64,000 nucleotides of DNA from NCBI GenBank assembly GCA_004153385.1, contig SDAL01000001.1, forward strand, positions 1,364,001 through 1,428,000, read 5' to 3'. The stretch is from Paracoccaceae bacterium. Its GTDB lineage: Bacteria; Pseudomonadota; Alphaproteobacteria; Rhodobacterales; Rhodobacteraceae. The position numbers were made by a program, and so were the translations under genes. Below, in pieces: positions 46,604 through 56,964 of this stretch (positions within the stretch are counted from its first letter, which is position 1; each line of letters starts with the position of its first letter). The notes under the pieces are model-generated. The model was given only the letters and a program-made list of their open reading frames with translations. It had not been told where the DNA came from and did not search any database.

Positions 46604-47998
46604 TCAGGTAATCGGCGCTGTCTTTCTGGCAGCCTCCTGCGGAGCCATAGGCAGTGGCGCGGTCCGTGCGCCAACGTCCGGTATCAGCAAGGACAGCAAG
46701 ATGGCCGACAGGCCAGATAGCGTGATCGGTGTGGCGACAACTTGCTTCAGAAACGCCGGTAAATGCTGGGTCGCCTCCGGCACCAATGTCACCCCCAACC
46801 CCAGCCCGAAGCTGACCGCCATGATATAGATCCGGCGCTGGTCCATCGGCTGGCTTGCCAGAATACGGATGCCGGCCACAGCGATTGTGCCAAACAACAC
46901 AAGGGTCGCCCCGCCAAGCACCGGTTTCGGGATCAGCATGAACACCGCCCCCAAAATCGGAAAGAACCCCATACATACAAGGATCACCGCCACGTAGATC
47001 CCGACCCAGCGGCTTGCCACGCCGGTCATCTGGATCACCCCGTTATTTTGCGAGAATGTAGTATTGGGAAATGTGTTAAACACCGATGCCAGCGCCGAAT
47101 TCACGCCATCCCCCAGCACGCCACCCCGAATACGTTTAAGATAAACTGGCCCCTCGACCGGCTCGCCCGAGATTACGGAATTGGCCGTCAGATCGCCGGA
47201 TGTCTCGATCGCCGTTACAAGATACAAAAAGGCGATTGGCATGAACAATCCAAGATCGAAATTCAAGCCAAAGCGGAATGGCACCGGCACCTGAAACAGC
47301 GCCGCATTTGCCAAAGGGGCCGGATTGACCATCCCCATGAACGCCGCAATGACGGTGCCGACCAACAGACCGATGGTGATCGCCGAGATTCGCAACATCG
47401 GCTTGCCCATGAAAGTCGCGCATAAAATTACCGCCACCACGATTGTGCCCAGCACCAGATTGACCGGTTGGCCCAAGTCATCACCGGCGTTCGCGCCGCC
47501 TGCAAAATCGGTAAACCCGACCTTCATAAGGCTTAAACCGATCACCGTAATCACCACGCCGGTGACAGTCGGGTTGATGATCCGCTTCAGTCTGGTGATG
47601 AACTGCGACAGTACGATCTCGACCAGACTGCCCACCAGACACAGTCCGAAGATCATAGCCAGAATATCTTCGGGCGTGCCGCCGCGGCTTTTTACCGCAA
47701 AGCCTGCGGCAAGCACCGCCCCTAGAAACGCAAACGATGTGCCCTGCAAGCTTAGCAGGCCAGAGCCCACAGGACCGATCCGGCGACACTGGATGAACGT
47801 GGCCACCCCCGACACAAACAATGCCATCGAAATCAGATAGGGGATATGTTCACCCAACCCCAGCACGCCGCCGATGACCAGTGTCGGCGTCACGATCCCC
47901 ACGATCGAGGCAAGAATATGCTGGATTGCAGCCAGCGCCGCTTTCGCAGGCGGTGGCCGGTCCTCAAGGTGATAGATCAGCGTATCGGGACTGGACAT
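46604..47998 (-). CDS. NCS2-family xanthine/uric acid/purine permease
   Basis: 464-residue nucleobase:cation symporter-2, about 14 membrane segments. QGTSFAFLGAVLAAG in TM3, the core motif ETSGDLTANSVISGEPV in TM8 with the substrate-binding Glu, and FPNTTFSQNNGVIQMTG in TM10 match UraA/UapA-type carriers; QNNG favours xanthine or urate over uracil. Start ATG 47998 uses GGAG spaced 8 bases upstream; an ATG four codons earlier lacks a site. Single-gene unit. Confidence 0.88.
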   Translation of the reverse strand: MSSPDTLIYHLEDRPPPAKAALAAIQHILASIVGIVTPTLVIGGVLGLGEHIPYLISMALFVSGVATFIQCRRIGPVGSGLLSLQGTSFAFLGAVLAAGFAVKSRGGTPEDILAMIFGLCLVGSLVEIVLSQFITRLKRIINPTVTGVVITVIGLSLMKVGFTDFAGGANAGDDLGQPVNLVLGTIVVAVILCATFMGKPMLRISAITIGLLVGTVIAAFMGMVNPAPLANAALFQVPVPFRFGLNFDLGLFMPIAFLYLVTAIETSGDLTANSVISGEPVEGPVYLKRIRGGVLGDGVNSALASVFNTFPNTTFSQNNGVIQMTGVASRWVGIYVAVILVCMGFFPILGAVFMLIPKPVLGGATLVLFGTIAVAGIRILASQPMDQRRIYIMAVSFGLGLGVTLVPEATQHLPAFLKQVVATPITLSGLSAILLSLLIPDVGARTAPLPMAPQEAARKTAPIT

Positions 47999-48333
47999 CG
48001 GGGTCTCCATGTCGGGGGTAATGGAACACTTTGGGCACAGCGGCGTGATCAAGGAAAACCCGAAATGATCAGTTTTCCCACCGGCTTTGGCCTTTGCCCA
48101 TTGCATTGCCACCAAACGCGCCACCGTGTCTGAAATTAAGGCGCAATTACAAGCTGTGCCTCCCCGCCCGCACTTACTGACACCGCACCCTGCGCAAGGA
48201 AAGGTCATCAATGAGGGGCCTTGCCTGCAAGCCTCGGGCCCTGTCGGGCGGCGGCGGCCCCGCTGGCAAGAGCCCGAGGCCGATCTGCCCCGAGCCTTGG
48301 TTTATCCGGCCAAAGTCCGCCCTCCGTGACGGT
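47999..48333. other. Upstream region of the NCS2 permease
   Basis: About 335 bases. A long GC stem (GCCTCGGGC/GCCCGAGGC, 48231-48239 and 48272-48280) lies near the adh stop. I looked for purine or xanthine riboswitch (NMT1-type) signatures in the permease leader and saw none. Confidence 0.45.
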
Positions 48334-49362
48334 TCAGGCGAAGTCCAGCACCACGCGCCCGTCGATCTTGCCTTCCTCCATTTTGGCAAAGATGCCGTTC
48401 ACGTCCTGCAGTTTGGCCGTGGTGGTGTGGGCATGGACCAGCCCGCGTCCCGCAAAATCAAGCGACTCCGCAAGGTCCAGTCGTGTGCCCACGATCGATC
48501 CGCGCACCGTGATACCATCCAGAACCATATCGAAAATCGACATCGGGAATTCACCGGGGGGCAAACCGTTCAAGACGATGGTCCCGCCACGGCGCGCGAA
48601 TTTCAGCGCCTGCTGGAAGGCTTTGGGCGAGACTGCCGTCACCAGAACACCATGTGTCCCGCCACCGGTTTCTTTGCGAATCGCGGCAACCGGATCGGTT
48701 TTGGCTGCGTTCACCACGACCTCGGCACCCAGATCACGGGCGAGTTTCAGCTTCGCATCATCGATATCGACCGCCGCCACATGCAAGCCCATGGCTTTGG
48801 CGTATTGCACGGCCATATGCCCAAGCCCCCCGATGCCGGAAATCGTCACCCACTCTCCGGGTTTGGCCTCTGTCATCTTCAGGCCCTTGTAGACCGTCAC
48901 ACCCGCACATAGCACTGGCGCCAGTTCCACAAAGCCTACGTTTTCCGGCAACAACCCGACATAATTCGGGTCAGCCAGAACATATTCCGCAAATGCGCCA
49001 TTCACCGAATAGCCCGAATTCTGCTGCGCCTCGCACAGCGTCTCCCAGCCGCCCAGACAATGCGCGCAGTGCCCGCAGGCAGAATACAGCCACGGCACAC
49101 CGACGCGGTCACCCTCTTTCACATTATGGACACCCGCCCCGACGCCTGCGACGAACCCGACCCCCTCGTGGCCCGGAATGAAGGGCAGCTTTGGCTTGAC
49201 GGGCCAGTCACCCATCTTGGCATGAAGGTCGGTGTGGCACACACCGCAGGCCTCGATCTTGACTAATATCGTCCCCGGTGCGACCTGTGGGATGGCGGCT
49301 TCTTCAAATACCAAAGGTGCGCCGAATTCCCGAACCACGGCCGCTTGCATCGTCTTTGACAT
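48334..49362 (-). CDS. adhP: Zinc-dependent alcohol dehydrogenase (AdhP type)
   Basis: 342-residue medium-chain alcohol dehydrogenase oxidising ethanol/propanol-type primary alcohols with NAD. Catalytic zinc residues C42 ([10 protein letters not shown]) and H65-E66 (PGHEGVG); structural zinc cluster [20 protein letters not shown] loop [20 protein letters not shown] 49362 follows GAGGAGGACATC. Monocistronic by spacing. Confidence 0.92.
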   Translation of the reverse strand: MSKTMQAAVVREFGAPLVFEEAAIPQVAPGTILVKIEACGVCHTDLHAKMGDWPVKPKLPFIPGHEGVGFVAGVGAGVHNVKEGDRVGVPWLYSACGHCAHCLGGWETLCEAQQNSGYSVNGAFAEYVLADPNYVGLLPENVGFVELAPVLCAGVTVYKGLKMTEAKPGEWVTISGIGGLGHMAVQYAKAMGLHVAAVDIDDAKLKLARDLGAEVVVNAAKTDPVAAIRKETGGGTHGVLVTAVSPKAFQQALKFARRGGTIVLNGLPPGEFPMSIFDMVLDGITVRGSIVGTRLDLAESLDFAGRGLVHAHTTTAKLQDVNGIFAKMEEGKIDGRVVLDFA

Positions 49363-49545
49363 GATGTCCTCCTCTATGTCAGCGGTCAGGCACACCAAGC
49401 GCATAGCCCGCACCGGTCACCCGACCGCAAACAACAATGGATCGGACCGCCGGATTTCACCTAGAGACATGCAAGGATTTGCGCCCTGATCCGTCTCGGA
49501 TACGAGACAGGAGGCACATCAAAACGGCATGCATCGCGCCAAAGC

Positions 49546-49578
49546 AAAAGGCGCAGCCGATTTACATCAGCTGCGCCT
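49546..49578 (-). terminator. Intrinsic terminator after surf1
   Basis: Minus-strand stem AGGCGCAGC/GCTGCGCCT with 12-base loop followed by TTTGC, about 50 bases beyond the surf1 stop; ends the cyo-surf1 transcript. Confidence 0.8.
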
Positions 49579-49626
49579 GACGCAATGCGCGCCCTGCCCG
49601 CCGCAAAGTCGCGGCGGTTTGTGTGG

Positions 49627-50358
49627 TCAGCTATCGCGCGGATCGCGGCGCAGTTCTGCGCGCAAAACCACAGCCCATCCCGCCACCGACAATAACGCCA
49701 ACGCAAACCAAGTGATCGCATAGCTTAGATGGGAGTTGCGAAATTTCACAACCGTTTGTCCGCCCCTTGGAAATCCGCGCGGATCGGTCATGTCCTGATC
49801 GACGAAATAAGGTGCCGCGTTTTGCAGCCCCTTGGTGGCGGTGATCGAGGATATGTCACGACGATACCACACCCCGTCTTCGGGGCGGTTGTCTTGGCTA
49901 AACAGCCAGCCCTTGTCTTCGGTCAGGCGCAACAGACCGGTTACCTCTTGCGGCCCGTCCGGCGTGGTATGATCTGCGGGATCCTTGCGATCCTCGGGTA
50001 CCAGACCGCGATTAACCATCACGACAGTGCCATCATCGCGTTGCAGCGGGGTCAGTATCCAATAAGACGGCCCGAAAGATGAGGGCGTATAGATCTGGAC
50101 CTCCTCATCGTTCAAAAACGTGCCGCGCAGTTCGACATGTCGGTATTCGTCTTGCGCGGCTGTGATAGAGGGCCACTCCTGCGGACCCGGGCTGGGCACC
50201 GGCGGGGCCGCGACCCGCGCATCCACACGTTCGATCAGGTCCAGCTTCCAGCCAAGACGCTGCACCTGCCAGATCCCTAGCGCGGTGAACACACCCAAAA
50301 ACAACAGTGCAATGATGCTTGCCACGATCACGCGTGGCCAACGGATATGTGCTTTCAT
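49627..50358 (-). CDS. SURF1 family oxidase assembly protein
   Basis: 243 residues with two membrane helices (about 10-32 and 210-230) bracketing a periplasmic domain. LGVFTALGIWQVQRLGWK near the N-terminus and ITWFALALLSVAGW at the C-terminus fit SURF1/Shy1, which helps insert heme into heme-copper oxidases. ATG 50358 follows AAGGGAG. Last gene of the oxidase operon but separated from cyoD by a terminator-like hairpin. Confidence 0.92.
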   Translation of the reverse strand: MKAHIRWPRVIVASIIALLFLGVFTALGIWQVQRLGWKLDLIERVDARVAAPPVPSPGPQEWPSITAAQDEYRHVELRGTFLNDEEVQIYTPSSFGPSYWILTPLQRDDGTVVMVNRGLVPEDRKDPADHTTPDGPQEVTGLLRLTEDKGWLFSQDNRPEDGVWYRRDISSITATKGLQNAAPYFVDQDMTDPRGFPRGGQTVVKFRNSHLSYAITWFALALLSVAGWAVVLRAELRRDPRDS

Positions 50359-50384
50359 CAAGATCTCCCTTCGGGGGGCACATG

Positions 50385-50415
50385 AAAAAAGCGGGGCCGT
50401 TCACCGGCCCCGCTT
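50385..50415 (-). terminator. Terminator/attenuator between cyoD and surf1
   Basis: Perfect stem AAGCGGGGCCG/CGGCCCCGCTT with five-base loop and TTTTTT after it on the minus strand, between the cyoD stop (50438) and the surf1 start (50358). Probably partial read-through, lowering surf1 expression. Confidence 0.82.
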
Positions 50416-50437
50416 CACATCACAAACCCGAATTCAA

Positions 50438-50812
50438 TCAGCCCTGCTGGTTTTGCAGGCTCATCATTTCGAGCATTTCTTCCTCGGACGGCATCGGCAT
50501 CATGTTTGTGTTCATGTTGTACATAACCCAGATTGAGCCAGCCAGAACAATAACCAAGACGATGACCGCAAAGATTGTCGCCGCGAATGTCCATCCACCT
50601 TCAACCTCGCGGTTTACATGCAAGAAGAACACCAGATGGACGATGATCTGGATCGCAGCCAGGATCATGATGACAGCAATCACCGCCGTGGACGAAAGAC
50701 CGGTATCGGCCATGACCAGATAGAACGGGATGATCGACAAGAGGGCCGCAAGGCCGAAACCGATCATCAGTTGGGACATGGTGCCGTGCGAATGTGCGCT
50801 ATGTTCCGACAT
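50438..50812 (-). CDS. cyoD: Cytochrome bo3-type quinol oxidase subunit IV
   Basis: 124 residues with three membrane helices, the small accessory subunit of the heme-copper quinol oxidase. Central helix ALLSIIPFYLVM and IQIIVHLVFFLHVNRE are typical of CyoD/CtaF-like subunit IV. ATG overlaps the cyoC stop by one base (TAATG). Confidence 0.93.
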   Translation of the reverse strand: MSEHSAHSHGTMSQLMIGFGLAALLSIIPFYLVMADTGLSSTAVIAVIMILAAIQIIVHLVFFLHVNREVEGGWTFAATIFAVIVLVIVLAGSIWVMYNMNTNMMPMPSEEEMLEMMSLQNQQG

Positions 50813-51441
50813 TAGACGAGCCTCACAAGATAGACAAAGGAGAAGACGCCGATCCAGATAAGGTCAAGGAAGTGCCAGAACATCGACAGTGTCGACAGAC
50901 GGCGCATATTGGCCTCGCCCAGACCACGGGTTTTCAGCTGCACAACAAGCGTCAGCAACCAGATGGTCCCGAAGGTGACGTGCAGACCGTGGGTCCCCAC
51001 CAGCAAGAAGAACGCCGAGAGGAACGCGGACCTGTCCGGCCCTGCCCCGATATGGATCAGGTGATGGAATTCGTAGACCTCCATCACAAGGAATCCGATC
51101 CCGAACAGCGCGGTGATCAGCAACCAGATGATGGTTGCGTTCAGCTTGTGCTTGAGGGCCTGCAGCATCGCGATGCCGAAGGTCACCGACGAGATCAGCA
51201 GGAGGGCTGTCTCCCAGGCAACGAAGCCCGGCTCGAACAGATCTTTCGGGCCTGGCCCGCCGGCATAGTTGCCGCCAAGCACGGCATAGGTCGCAAACAG
51301 CGTGCCGAAGATGATGCAATCCGACATCAGGTAGACCCAGAAACCGATCGGCGTCGGGCTTTCGTGATGGTGGTGCTGGCTGTGCGCCGGTCCGTCCGGC
51401 CCCTCGATGGGGCCGGTGACGGGGGTATCGAGCATGGTCAT
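50812..51441 (-). CDS. cyoC: Quinol oxidase subunit III
   Basis: 209 residues, five membrane helices, subunit III of the oxidase; conserved features are [22 protein letters not shown] and [14 protein letters not shown]. Start overlaps the cyoB stop by four bases (ATGA), so coupled translation. A histidine-rich N-terminus (HSQHHHHE) precedes the first helix. Confidence 0.95.
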   Translation of the reverse strand: MTMLDTPVTGPIEGPDGPAHSQHHHHESPTPIGFWVYLMSDCIIFGTLFATYAVLGGNYAGGPGPKDLFEPGFVAWETALLLISSVTFGIAMLQALKHKLNATIIWLLITALFGIGFLVMEVYEFHHLIHIGAGPDRSAFLSAFFLLVGTHGLHVTFGTIWLLTLVVQLKTRGLGEANMRRLSTLSMFWHFLDLIWIGVFSFVYLVRLV

Positions 51442-53435
51442 ACCGTTGCTCCCTTCGCTTCGGTTTCCGCGATTTCTTCTGTCGGGATGTAGTAGTCACG
51501 GTTGTAGTTGAACGTGTGATAGATCGTAAAGCTGACGACCCCCACGAAGGCCACTACAGCAAGCCACCAGATATACCAGATCATCGCAAAGCCGAAGATC
51601 ATGGCCAGCGCGGACAGTACAAAGCCTGCATGCGTATAATGGGGCATGTGGATGGGCGAATAGTTTTTCGACCATTTGAAGCCTTCTTGCTTCATGCGCC
51701 AGAATTCGTCACGACCGCGAATGTGCAGATCCTGCGGGAAGTTGTACTTCGCCGGCGGGGATTGCGTGGCCCAATCGAGCGTACGCGCATCCCAAGGGTC
51801 CGAACCACACGCCAGTTCTTTGCGCTTGTAGATCGAGTAGGCAAAGTTTGCGAAGGTGAACAGGATACCGAACAGGATCATGACGGCACCGATGGCGGCG
51901 ATCACGAAATAGGGCTGCCATGCGGGATCATCATAGGAATTGATCCGACGGGTCACACCGATCAGGCCAAGCGCATAGAGCGGCATGAAGGCCAGATAGA
52001 AGCCCACGAACCAGCACCAGAACGATGCCTTGCCCAAACCGTCATGCAGTTTGAACCCGAACGCTTTCGGCCACCAGTAATAAACAGCGGCATAAACACC
52101 CCAGACAACACCGCCGATGATCACGTTATGGAAGTGTGCAATCAAGAACAGCGAGTTGTGGAACTGGAAGTCCACCGGCGGAATTGCCAGCATAACGCCC
52201 GTCATACCACCGATTGTGAAGGTCACGATCGCACCGATCACCCAAAGCATCGGCACTTCGAAGTGCACGCGGCCTTTATACATGGTGAACAGCCAGTTGA
52301 AGATCTTCACACCGGTTGGCACAGCGATAATCATCGTGGTGATACCAAAGAAGGTATTCACATTCGCGCCCGACCCCATCGTAAAGAAGTGGTGCAGCCA
52401 CACGACGAAGGACAAGACCATGATGCAGGCCGTGGCCCATACCATCGTTTTATAACCAAAGAGCGGCTTGCGCGAGAAGGTCGCCACGATTTCGGAGAAC
52501 ACACCGAAAAGTGGCAAGATCAGGATGTACACCTCTGGGTGGCCCCAGATCCAGATCAGGTTGACATACATCATCGGGTTGCCACCAAGATCGTTGGTGA
52601 AGAAATGCGTGCCAAGATACCGATCAAGCGTCAACATTGTCAGGGTGGCGGTCAAAACGGGGAAGGCCGCCACGATCAGGATGTTGGTACAAAGAGCGGT
52701 CCATGTGAAAATCGGCATATCGAAGAGCTTCATGCCCGGCGCACGCATTTTGAAAATGGTCGCGACCATGTTCACACCCGAAAGCGTTGTCCCGATACCT
52801 GCGATCTGCAACGCCCAAAGATAGTAATCCATCCCCGGCCCTGTAGAATATGCAGCCCCCGACAATGGCGGGAAGGCCAGCCAGCCCACACGTGCAAACT
52901 CACCGATAAACAGCGACAGGTTCACCAGCAAAGCACCCGCAACCGTCATCCAGAACGAGAAGTTGTTCAGGAACGGGAAAGCCACGTCGCGCGCGCCGAT
53001 TTGCAGCGGCATGACGAAGTTCATGATACCGGTGATAAACGCCATGGCCACGAAGAAGATCATGATCACGCCATGGGCGGTAAACACCTGGTCGTAGTGA
53101 TGCGCAGGCAGATAGCCCTCCGCACCGCCTGCGGCCATTGCCTGCTGCAGACGCATCATCAGCGCATCGGCAAAACCGCGCACGAACATGATAAACCCGA
53201 GCACCATATACATGATGCCGATTTTCTTGTGGTCGATCGTGGTTACCCAGTCCGTCCAAAGAGGTTTCCATGCCTTGTAGTAGGTCATAAGCCCCAACAC
53301 GATCAGCCCGGCCACGGCCACGCCGAGGAAGGTGAAAATCAGGATCGGCTCATGATAGGGAATAGACTCGAGGCTCAGCCGTCCGAAGATCGGCGAGATC
53401 GACTCTTGTGTCGTTTGAGCGACTTCAGTTGCCAT
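51438..53435 (-). CDS. cyoB: Quinol oxidase subunit I
   Basis: 665 residues, about 15 helices, catalytic heme-copper subunit reducing oxygen and pumping protons. Low-spin heme ligand in [13 protein letters not shown]; CuB ligand and cross-linked tyrosine in [13 protein letters not shown]; CuB histidine pair in [10 protein letters not shown]; the two haem ligands in [11 protein letters not shown]. The start is ATG 53435 with AGGAG eleven bases upstream, overlapping the end of cyoA by 11 bases. Confidence 0.98.
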   Translation of the reverse strand: MATEVAQTTQESISPIFGRLSLESIPYHEPILIFTFLGVAVAGLIVLGLMTYYKAWKPLWTDWVTTIDHKKIGIMYMVLGFIMFVRGFADALMMRLQQAMAAGGAEGYLPAHHYDQVFTAHGVIMIFFVAMAFITGIMNFVMPLQIGARDVAFPFLNNFSFWMTVAGALLVNLSLFIGEFARVGWLAFPPLSGAAYSTGPGMDYYLWALQIAGIGTTLSGVNMVATIFKMRAPGMKLFDMPIFTWTALCTNILIVAAFPVLTATLTMLTLDRYLGTHFFTNDLGGNPMMYVNLIWIWGHPEVYILILPLFGVFSEIVATFSRKPLFGYKTMVWATACIMVLSFVVWLHHFFTMGSGANVNTFFGITTMIIAVPTGVKIFNWLFTMYKGRVHFEVPMLWVIGAIVTFTIGGMTGVMLAIPPVDFQFHNSLFLIAHFHNVIIGGVVWGVYAAVYYWWPKAFGFKLHDGLGKASFWCWFVGFYLAFMPLYALGLIGVTRRINSYDDPAWQPYFVIAAIGAVMILFGILFTFANFAYSIYKRKELACGSDPWDARTLDWATQSPPAKYNFPQDLHIRGRDEFWRMKQEGFKWSKNYSPIHMPHYTHAGFVLSALAMIFGFAMIWYIWWLAVVAFVGVVSFTIYHTFNYNRDYYIPTEEIAETEAKGATV

Positions 53436-54630
53436 TGGACGCATACTCCTGGTTCGGCAGGCACAGCCCGTCACTGCTAAGTGCGGCAGCAGCCATCATA
53501 CGGCGCACATCAAGGGCAGAAATTTCTTCCATACCGCCGTTATGCGCATCGTCTTGCCCTTCATCACTGGGCGCGCCAATCAAATGGCCATGCCCGTCAA
53601 TCGAACGCTGCTTATCGTATTCGAAAAGCGACTTCGGCAGCACATTCATACCTTCTGAATGCTCGCCTTCTGCGTTTGCCTCTGCATCATGTTCTGTCGC
53701 AGCGGCGTCAGGCGTCTCGGCACCCTCAAGGTTGCCTGCATGACGATGCATATCGAGCATCATCATCTCGCCCATACAGATCTTGTTCTCTTCGACGCAC
53801 AGCCCGACCACGCGATCAAACAGCCCCTCCTCGACCGAGGAATAATAGCTGATCGGCGCGGCGATGGTCGGTTTTTCCAGCTCAAGATACGATGCGCGCG
53901 TCAGCGGTGCGCCTTCACCTTTGAGCTTTTCGATCCATGCATTGTAATCGTCATCCGAAACGGCATGCGTCTTGAACACCATCTGCGAGAAACCCGGACC
54001 GGAATAATGGGCCGAACGCGATTGGAATTCGCCTTGCTCGTCTGCAATGAAATGCAGCTGCGTTTCCATACCCGCCATCGAATACACCATGCCGGCAAGC
54101 GCAGGCACCCAGAACGTATTCATCACGGTGGACGAGGACAGTTTCATATTCACCGGACGACCCTCGGGAATATAAAGCTCGTTAACCGACGCCACACCTT
54201 CCTCGGGATAGATGAACAGCCATTTCCAATCGAGCGATACCGCCTCGACCTCAATCGGCTCCCCCATGTTTTCCGTATGATCCAGCGGGCGATAGGGATC
54301 CAGACGATAGGTGTAGATCGCAAGGAAAACGCCAAGGATCGCGACGATCACGACCGGCACGCTCCAGACAATCAGTTCCAGCTTGGTGGAATGCGCCCAT
54401 TCGGGTGCATAATCAGAGGTGTCTTCGCGATCAGCGCGGTATTTCCAGGGGAAATACACGGTCATAAAGATCACGGGAACGATGATGAGCAGCATCAGCA
54501 CTGTCGAGATGATCAGCAGATTGCGTTCTTGCACAGCGACCCAGCCGCTGGGTGCAAGGACCTCATACTGACATCCCGCCAGCGATACTGCCGCCATCAG
54601 CATCAGGGGGAGTTTCAGGTGTTTCAACAA
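53425..54630 (-). CDS. cyoA: Quinol oxidase subunit II (lipoprotein, TTG start)
   Basis: About 401 residues. Signal peptide with lipobox SLAGC, two membrane helices, then the cupredoxin domain ([20 protein letters not shown]). The CuA cysteines are absent, so it accepts electrons from quinol rather than cytochrome c. No ATG gives a usable signal peptide; TTG 54630 (or 54627) with AGAGG six bases upstream supplies KHLKLPLML before the lipobox. The long His/Met/Asp-rich C-terminal tail (about 100 residues, DMHRHAGN to LPNQ) exceeds the E. coli protein. Confidence 0.9.
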   Translation of the reverse strand: MLKHLKLPLMLMAAVSLAGCQYEVLAPSGWVAVQERNLLIISTVLMLLIIVPVIFMTVYFPWKYRADREDTSDYAPEWAHSTKLELIVWSVPVVIVAILGVFLAIYTYRLDPYRPLDHTENMGEPIEVEAVSLDWKWLFIYPEEGVASVNELYIPEGRPVNMKLSSSTVMNTFWVPALAGMVYSMAGMETQLHFIADEQGEFQSRSAHYSGPGFSQMVFKTHAVSDDDYNAWIEKLKGEGAPLTRASYLELEKPTIAAPISYYSSVEEGLFDRVVGLCVEENKICMGEMMMLDMHRHAGNLEGAETPDAAATEHDAEANAEGEHSEGMNVLPKSLFEYDKQRSIDGHGHLIGAPSDEGQDDAHNGGMEEISALDVRRMMAAAALSSDGLCLPNQEYASNGN

Positions 54631-55382
54631 TGCATGCCTCTTGCAGCTTTGCAGCTTCGGGCATGACGAAGCAGCACCCGCGCTGCATTTCGGAAAAGTG
54701 CGCGCGACATGACACGGCCATGCCCGCAAAACAAGTATGCCCCGCGATTAGGCGTTGCGGCCCCCTCAAGCGATGCGACATTCCGCCGCGCTCTATCTGG
54801 GGCTGCCTCGGTTCAAGCGTAAAACAAACACAAAAACACGACCATATCGTGAAGATTTGGACAGTCATTCATTTATACCCATTGGCCAACACAAGGCAAT
54901 GATTTTAAAAGCCAATTTAATATATATACCTGATAAACAATAACATTTCCCTTAGCCGGGGAATTTACCGTGCGCTCGCTGGTGTCAAACCGCTCAGAGC
55001 CTCGGAAGCGTGGCAGAAAAGCCGCGTCGAGCCAGAAAATCGAAGTACTCTGAAAAGCTGTTATCACGGATTGTTGATATTGATGCATAGCTGGATTGCG
55101 CCGATTGCATGCCTTTTTTGCGCAGGATTCTGGCCTGCCCCTGACCTGCAAGACTGTTTAAACGTCCACGACGCTAAAAGGGAATCGCACACAGCCTCGC
55201 GGTTGCGTGATCGGCGGGGCAAGATGCGGTATTGACCTCGGCCTAAAACCTAGTGATTTTATCAACAAATCAGCCAGCGCATATCGGACGGGCGCGTCGC
55301 GGCCTTCGTGCATGTTGTCTTTGCGCACGGCTTGCCGCATACCCCGCATGTGCGCGCGCTAAGGCAAAGCCAAGGAGCCGAC
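54631..55382. other. Long intergenic region between cyoA and the SIP gene
   Basis: About 750 bases. The part 54820-54960 is A+T-rich and probably includes the cyo promoter. No gene, repeat or tRNA was found. I looked for FNR/FixK (TTGA-N6-TCAA) sites and found no clear match. Confidence 0.5.
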
Positions 55383-56141
55383 ATGCCCCAGACATCCGCC
55401 CCCTCCCCCGCGCCGGTCATCGAACGTCATCGTTTCGAGATCAAGCGCCGCGATCTGACCATCCTGCGCAAGGAAATGATTACCCCCAACATGCTGCGCC
55501 TTGTTTTTAAAGGTGCCGATCTCGAGGGCTTCAGCTCTCCCTCACCCGATGATCATGTGAAAATCTTCGTGCCGGATGGCACAGGCGGCGAGGTGATGCG
55601 CGAATACACGCCACGGTTTCATGACGCCGAGCGACAGGAGATGTGGATGGATTTCGCGCTGCATGACGCGGGCCCGGCCACGCTTTGGGCGAAAGAGGCC
55701 AAACCGGGTGATCGCGCGCGTATCGCAGGGCCGCGCGGTTCGGCTGTGATCACCGGCCCGATCCGCAGCTGGGTCCTGATCGGAGACGAAACGGCACTGC
55801 CAGCGATTGCGCGCCGGATCGAGGAACTGGCCCCCGATACTCCGGTGACCAGCGTCGTCGCGGTGCCAGGCCCGCAAGACGAGCAGACCATCACAACCAG
55901 GGCAGACCACCTGTCCCTTTGGGTGCACCGCGATGATCCCACCGATCCCGCCCCTTTGGTAACGGCGCTGGAGTCCCTGACCCTGCCCGAGCAGACATTC
56001 GTCTGGATCGCAGCAGAGGGCAGCGTGGCGCGGGCACTGCGGGATTGTTTGAGCGCACGTGGCCACATGTTGCAGTGGATGAAGGCCGCAGGATACTGGG
56101 TTTCGGGTCAGGCCGATACCAGCGATAAATCCTTGACCTGA
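55383..56141 (+). CDS. Siderophore-interacting (ViuB/SIP-type) flavoprotein
   Basis: 252 residues with an N-terminal FAD-binding barrel and a C-terminal NAD(P)H domain. MREYTPRF is the FAD motif, GPRGSAVI the FAD phosphate site, and LIGDETALPAI the NAD(P)-binding start. Family members are ferric-siderophore reductases that release iron in the cytosol. ATG 55383 follows AAGGAG; the frame upstream is not conserved. No siderophore transporter is adjacent. It lies directly upstream of a two-component system on the same strand. Confidence 0.88.
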   Translation: MPQTSAPSPAPVIERHRFEIKRRDLTILRKEMITPNMLRLVFKGADLEGFSSPSPDDHVKIFVPDGTGGEVMREYTPRFHDAERQEMWMDFALHDAGPATLWAKEAKPGDRARIAGPRGSAVITGPIRSWVLIGDETALPAIARRIEELAPDTPVTSVVAVPGPQDEQTITTRADHLSLWVHRDDPTDPAPLVTALESLTLPEQTFVWIAAEGSVARALRDCLSARGHMLQWMKAAGYWVSGQADTSDKSLT

Positions 56142-56304
56142 GCGCTTCAGCTTCACATCAGAAATGGCGGATAGGGTAGGACTACACCTGCCCTCCCGCC
56201 CACTGCGGTCATACGATACGCGACGCGCTGTTGAGTGTGGTGCAGGCGGGCTAGGGTTTGTCGGGTGCGCTTTGCGCGAAATGCACATGTGAAAGGATGC
56301 CAGA

Positions 56305-56964
56305 ATGCGCATCTTGCTGATAGAAGACGATCAAAGCCTTGGCACTGCGGTGGCAGAACAGATCCGCGCCGACGGGCATTCTGTAGACTGGAGCACGACA
56401 CTCGAGGCCGCAACGGATGCGCTCAAAACCTCCGGCTTTGATCTGGTCTTGCTTGATCTGATGCTTCCCGATGGCCGTGGCATTCCGTTTTTAACAGATC
56501 TCAGGCGCGGCGGTACAAAAACGCCGGTGATCATTCTGACCGCGCTTGATCAGGTCAGCGACAGGATCACGGGCCTGAACGCGGGTGCCGACGACTATCT
56601 TGTCAAACCGTTTGATCTGGAGGAGCTTTCAGCCCGTATCGGCTCTGTCGCGCGGCGCTATAGCGGCAATCCCAGTCCCACGATCACCCATGCCAACCTG
56701 CATATCGACCTTACCGCAAAAACCCTTTTGCGCGACGGGCAGCCCGTCACCTTGACAGGGCGCGAATGGGCTTTGTTCGAGGCCTTCGTGAAACGCCCGG
56801 GCCAGCTGCTGTCCAAGGCGCAGCTGGAGGAGACGCTCTACAGCTTTAGCGACGAGATCGGCTCCAACACGATCGAGGTCCATGTCAGCCATCTGCGCAA
56901 AAAGCTCGGCCGCGCGCTGATCGTGACCGAACGCGGATTGGGATACCGTCTATGCGCGCCATGA
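56305..56964 (+). CDS. OmpR-family response regulator
   Basis: 219 residues. Receiver domain with acidic pocket E7-D8-D9, phosphoacceptor D51, T79 and K101; then an OmpR/PhoB winged helix (about 125-215, GREWALFEAFVKRPGQLLS). Closest in look to QseB/PmrA-type regulators. The stop overlaps the kinase start by four bases (ATGA). Confidence 0.95.
   Translation: MRILLIEDDQSLGTAVAEQIRADGHSVDWSTTLEAATDALKTSGFDLVLLDLMLPDGRGIPFLTDLRRGGTKTPVIILTALDQVSDRITGLNAGADDYLVKPFDLEELSARIGSVARRYSGNPSPTITHANLHIDLTAKTLLRDGQPVTLTGREWALFEAFVKRPGQLLSKAQLEETLYSFSDEIGSNTIEVHVSHLRKKLGRALIVTERGLGYRLCAP

Noticed and set aside
47999-48333. Purine/xanthine riboswitch upstream of the NCS2 permease
   Set aside because: I could not match purine or NMT1-type conserved positions; only a GC-rich stem near the adh end is present.
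51516-53480. 654-codon plus-strand frame opposite cyoB
   Set aside because: Shadow of the membrane oxidase gene; composition (His/Asp/Arg/Gln-rich) is typical of antisense frames of hydrophobic proteins.
54631-55382. FNR/FixK-type box for the cyo operon
   Set aside because: The closest candidate (TTGATAAAATCA near 55257) has the wrong spacing and is nearer the SIP gene.
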